A DNA stretch of 64,000 nt, taken from Bedellia somnulentella (Eukaryota; Arthropoda; Insecta; Lepidoptera; Bedelliidae). A model generated the notes under the pieces. The model was not told the origin of the DNA and ran no database searches. It was given only the letters and a program-made list of their open reading frames with translations. The stretch spans positions 1,500,501 through 1,564,500 of the forward strand of contig OY755197.1 in NCBI GenBank assembly GCA_963576735.1, written 5' to 3'. The position numbers and the translations under genes are program-made. Within the stretch, counting starts at the first letter, position 1. Each line of letters opens with the position of its first letter. This document shows positions 39,901-45,900 of the stretch, one piece after another.

Positions 39901-42900
39901 TGTAGAGCTCAAGGACACTTGAAGAAACATTATAATTATAACATGACATAATATAACATAAACGTTCACGCCGAATATCCCCGAAGGGGTTGGCAGAGGT
40001 ACTAATACTTCTGAACATCACGTGACTTTGTCACCTGGTGTTCAGAGTACCCACGTTTTGCATGGACAGTGTACTCACGTGATAGGGGGCAGGCCTATCG
40101 CCGTTTTGTACGAATACACTGTCACATGACTAAGTACAACTCAGCCATGTGGGTTTCCTCACGATGTTTTCCCTCACCGTTAACAACCATGATAAATTAA
40201 CCACACATATGTCTTTAGAAAAGACAAATTGGTGTAGGCCCGACCCAGGATTTGAACACTAGTCGTTTGCACGATAACTATATATATCTAATGAATAAAG
40301 TATAAATAAAGGAACGAATAATTTCGACACCGCGGGTCGGACCCTCGACCTCCGGGTATAGGCCCCCGTCGAACGATGGTGTCGAAATTTTTCTTTCCTT
40401 TATTTATCCTTGAGTTATTAGAAATAATCCCTACATGAGATTTTCATGAACGAAAAACATTCTAACTATAATTATATGTTTATGATACCAACTTTGCTCA
40501 TCAATATACCCCAAAGTAGTAGACCCCATCGCCATCTTACTTGAACATATCCTTTGTGACGGGTCTCTTGCACGCTATGTTACCCTTTTCCACTAACAGT
40601 GGTTTCATAGGCTGATTAGAAACCTGCTCACAACAGTGTTTAAAAGAGCAGGCCGCCAGGCCAGCAACTACCAATCAATTTGACAGCAAAAAGACTGATG
40701 CCAGAAAAACCATTGTAAGACCTAAAGCTAAGTAAGGCAAATTTTCACGATATATTACGACGGGGGCGTATACCCAGAGATCGTGGGTTCTATATGAAGT
40801 TTTCATCAACAAAAAACATTCTAGTCAGAGATGTTATTGAGTTTGATAAGTTTTTTGTTAATATTAATACACGGGTGTATTTATTATGTCAGTTAATCAA
40901 AACTGGTCCTTTAGTCACAAAGACGGATTAGGTGTAACGTTCTGTATTGGTCGGTATATCTTTTTATTTTTTATTTTTATTTTTATTTTAATTTATTAGG
41001 GACATCAACAGCACATAAACATGTAAGTTACAATTAGATAAATACAATGAAAAAGCCAATAACAGACATCCACAGAAGATACAAAAAACAGTAGTACATA
41101 CAGATATGTAAGAAAAGTTATAACATAAAATGTGTAAATTGATTGAATGATTGATTTGTGTTATATATATATATATATATATATTTATATGTCTACATAA
41201 GATTTCTTTTGGAAGGTGTACTTTTTAAGTGTAGAAAAATGAAACTATTATACTATTATTATATATATTAAATACTGTTATTAAAACACAATTTATACGA
41301 TATTCGGTTTTAAGTTATGCCGTCTTTGGATGATACGACTAAAGATAGAAGAATTTTTAAAGATTAAATTAGATTAAAGATAGGGCAATACGGTAATCTT
41401 TTAATTTGCCATCTTTCCTACCTTCAACTTTATAAAACGCTGAGCTATCTATGACTCTGAAACTCCTGCTTTCGCATCTGTATTTTGTCGGTAGAGATGA
41501 GACGGCTTAGTGCTGACATACATAGACTGCTTGAGACAGTCAATATTGATAGCTTTTTACTACGGCTGCGTTGCAAACGACAGTCTTTAGTTAGTCTTAA
41601 TGTTCAGCCATACATGAACAGATTTAACTGGCGGACTTATTGTATTTTTAGCCACCGCGATTGTGTCGTAAGTTGCAATATTGTCGCTGTCAAAAGTGTC
41701 AAATCGCATACAAATTTATGACATTGATAGCGACAATCGTACAACTTGCGACACAATCGTCAGTTGCAAAAATACGTAATCAAGGGGCAGTTGACGCTTT
41801 TTAATCTATGGAAGCTTGAAGCAGTTGACACAGACAGCTAGAAGAGTCCTTGTTTGGCGTCATCTTTGACTTATCCTATTTCCAACTTTTTCTCATCAAA
41901 TCCTGAAACAGTTGCAGATAAATAAAAGATGTTATTAAAGGAAAGAAAAATTTCGACACTGGCGGGGTTCGAACCCGCGACCTTCGGGTATACGCCCCCG
42001 TCGCTCTGCCAACTGAGCTACAGTGTCAGTTGGCAGCCAGCGCGAAATTTCTCTATCCTTTGTTTCTTTTTTTACACGTTCAAGTAGTGTTTGCGTTTCC
42101 TACCTCCGAATTTTTAACTAATTCGGACGGCCACTTGTCTACCTTTTCAGATAGAATGCAAATGTTGGAAACGCCTAACTATCACATAATTTAATGTTTT
42201 TTGACATGAATTCCTCATGTGGGGATTATTACTCATAAATAAAAGATGTTATTAAAGGAAAGAAAAATTTCGACACTGGCGGGGTTCGAACCCGCGACCT
42301 TCGGGTATACGCCCCCGTCGCTTTTCTTTCCTTTAAATTTTTCTTTCCTTTAATAACATCTTTTATTTATGAGTAATAATCCCCACATNNNNNNNNNNNN
42401 NNNNNNNNNNNNNNNNNNNNNNNNNNNNNNNNNNNNNNNNNNNNNNNNNNNNNNNNNNNNNNNNNNNNNNNNNNNNNNNNNNNNNNNNNNNNNNNNNNNN
42501 NNNNNNNNNNNNNNNNNNNNNNNNNNNNNNNNNNNNNNNNNNNNNNNNNNNNNNNNNNNNNNNNNNNNNNNNNNNNNNNNNNNNNNNNGTTAAAATTCGA
42601 GGACGATGTTTAAGAACTCAAGGAGTCGTAATAGTCAATAACAGCCGAGTAGATGGGCTCGTCCTCGCAACATCGGAAGACTGTTAGGTGAGGATTTGGA
42701 GTGTCCTTTCTCCTTTGTCATTCTAAAATAGAGTCACCATTTTGTTTCGAAGGTCATTCTCAACTAAGGTCACTTAGAAATGCAGGGTTTAAAGATAGAA
42801 ATCATAGAGCACGTACTGTTTAGGATCGCTGAGGAGAAGGACTCGCCCACGCATCATGGAAAGACTGTTAGGTAAAAATTTTGATATAAAATATCGGTGA

Positions 42901-45900
42901 TGGGTTTCTTTAAATAGAACGTTCAAAAATGCAGAATCACCGGAGACGTGTTTTTTTTAGGTTTCTTTTATTGATAATGCAGGATTTGAAAATAGTCATT
43001 GATGACATGTAGCCTAGGATTGTCGAGGAGAGGTAATCGCTCACGCATCATGGGAAAATTGTTAGATGGGAATTTGTCCTGTTTCATACTAAAATGTCAT
43101 GTGGGTTTCAATGTCTTACTCTTAACTAAGGTCACCATCTTGGAAGTGCCGGATTTAAGGTGGAAGTCCAAGGACGATGCTCAAAAACTCAAGAGGTAAT
43201 AGTAAATACTCGCCGCTGTCCACCGCCTACGCATCATTGGTGAGGATTTGTCCTAAATCATACCAGTTCAAATTTCAATTTAAGACTATCTTCCGAAAAA
43301 TCTAGACGTGTTGGAGGAATCATTTATGCATATTCATAATAAGCGCGCCGAAATACCTCCGTATAAACTATCTTAGAATGATACTCAAAAAATTCCAACT
43401 TACGAGCCTGTGTTATAAACCTGCTTTCAGGACTCCAGGCAAGCAAACCATTCCAGCGATGTTCACCTCATCCCCAAAACGAAGCCTCGAGATGTCGACC
43501 ACAGCCTTCGATTCTTCCAACTCTTTCGCCTCACTCTCGTTATCTGATGACTCGCTGCTCATGATGGATACGTCCACGGATTTGTCGGCAATACATACCA
43601 CTACGAATACGCTTGGTAAGTGTTTTTATTGTATGTTGATTGTGATCTACAGAGCAATACACACTGAGCCCGCCGGGCCGTCGATATTTGTAGGCAACTT
43701 TTTGTAGGCGGACAAGCTCTTATAATATTTTAGACATAATTCTATCAACACAGGCTGCCGGGTAGTTTTGCCGGGCAATGACGGCGGCCCGGCGGGTACA
43801 GTGTGTATTGCGCTTTAGAAGTACAGGATATTTCTGGTTTTTTTATTTACTGAGTAGAAACTAATGTTTTTTTCTAATGAAAACTTTGTCAGAGTCATAA
43901 TTCTTTAACTAACGCTGGCTACGATGGGCAACATGGCTACCGTTTCTTCGTTCGCAACGCGATACTTTTTATTTATTTCAGCAGTATTTTGATTGAATGG
44001 CCCATGAAGCAATTGAAGCCTATTTTTTTATTTACAAATAACTTCAGGTTGTACAGTTTTGTCCGTCCTCTTTGGTTATATCATAACCAAAACATTAAAT
44101 GCCGTTTATTTTACAGATGATAGTAGATCCAGTTCAAACAAGAGCTCAAACGCAACAGAAGATCTCAACAAGACAAATCCCGCTCAGGAATCGAACCCGC
44201 CACCACCAGAAGTACAAACAAAGACAAGGAAGAAGTCGGATTCTTCTGTAAAAGAAGAAGAGAGTAGGAAAGAGAAAAAAGAGTCAAAGAAACAAGAGTC
44301 GTCTAAGAAGTTGGATAAGAGCAATTCGAGAGAAGATATTTTGAAAGATGAAAAGGGTGCAAAGCAAGTTAGTATTGTTTTGCAATTTATAAAGTATCTT
44401 GATTTTTTTTACATTTACTTTGTCACACATCAAAAATAAATCACTAAAATTATAGATAGACGAATTAGAGTTATTTTGAGCCTATTTCAATCGTAACGGT
44501 TGAGGCTTTTCTCAAAATTTTCTCGTCTATGTATAATCTTGTTAATGTTGATTGCTGACACAGACAACTTTGAAAACGTTAAAACTATATTCAATACGCT
44601 AGATTCAGAGTTTTATTCGTTTTCACTGCACCTCTAGCCAATCTCTCTCCCAGGTAAACTAGCTAACCAGATTTTGAATTTATTTATTGATTTAAATTAA
44701 TTTATTTTAGGAAGCAAAAATTGAGCGAACAGGCTCAGTAAAGAAACCGGAGAAAAACGAAAAGGAGAAGAGATTAGAAAGAGCCGAAAGCAAGAGATTG
44801 GAGAAGAGTGAGAGTAGGAAAGAGTTGGCGAAGAAGAATGAAGCTCTTAAGAGACAAGATTCTTTGGACACTAATAAGGTGAGTTATATTATTTTTAATA
44901 GTGACTATGGCTACAGTTGGATATAAGAATTATTTATTTAGTGTGTTGTGAGCTAGCGCAGAGAACATATACTCACGGCTATGAATCCCTTGAAGGGGTA
45001 GCCAGAGCTAGAGAATTAGAAATTCCTCAACCACTTTCGATTATTGCGTGGGGAAAAGATAGTAGAATAACGGTTACTAATAAATAAAGGATAAATAAAG
45101 GAAAGAAAAATTTCGACACAGGCGGGAATCGAACTCGCGATCTCGGGTATACGCCCCCGTCGCTTAAAAGTTTAAAAAGAAACAAAGGATAGAAGAATTT
45201 CGCGCTGGCAGCCATTGACACGGTAGCTCAATTGGCAGAGCGACGGGGGCGTATACCCGAGGTCGCGGGTTCGATTCCCGCCTGGGTCAAAATTTTTCTA
45301 TCCTTTATTTATTAGTAATAATCCCCACATGAGGTTTTCATCAACAAAAACATTCAAAAAAGAATAACGGTTGTTGGTGATGGGTCTCCAACCGCCTTAA
45401 TCCCTTAAAAGCCCCAATGCCGTTAGTCGCCTTTTACGTACGGAAGAAATGGGGTAGTGCACAGCTGACACGGCGTAGATAACTTATCTAACATACATTT
45501 ACTCACGGCTATAAATCCCGTAACGTGGTAGCCAGAGCTTTGGAATGATAAATTCCTCAGCCACTTTTGGAAGTTGATTGATGAAGAACTTATCTAAATA
45601 GAGGAGAAACAAAGAATGTCAATATTCGTAAGGGGTTCAGTGTATTGGCACTGACTTAACGAAGCAAATGTGTGATCAGCAAAAGTCAGAACATTGAATT
45701 AACTAATCAGGGCATAGGGATAACTTATTTTGATAATTTGTTTGTGAGTACAGCAAAGATATACTGGCCAATACACCCTGCTGTGTACCAACTTATAATT
45801 TGTATCTATGCTTAACTTGAGAAACATTTACACTCCTCGATGTAGGAATATGAGTGAGACGCTGCTATGTGCGAGTGAGTCCGCAGTAGTGTGCGCTCTA

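Noticed and set aside
42369..42593. ORF of 74 codons
   Set aside because: Almost entirely N from the assembly gap.
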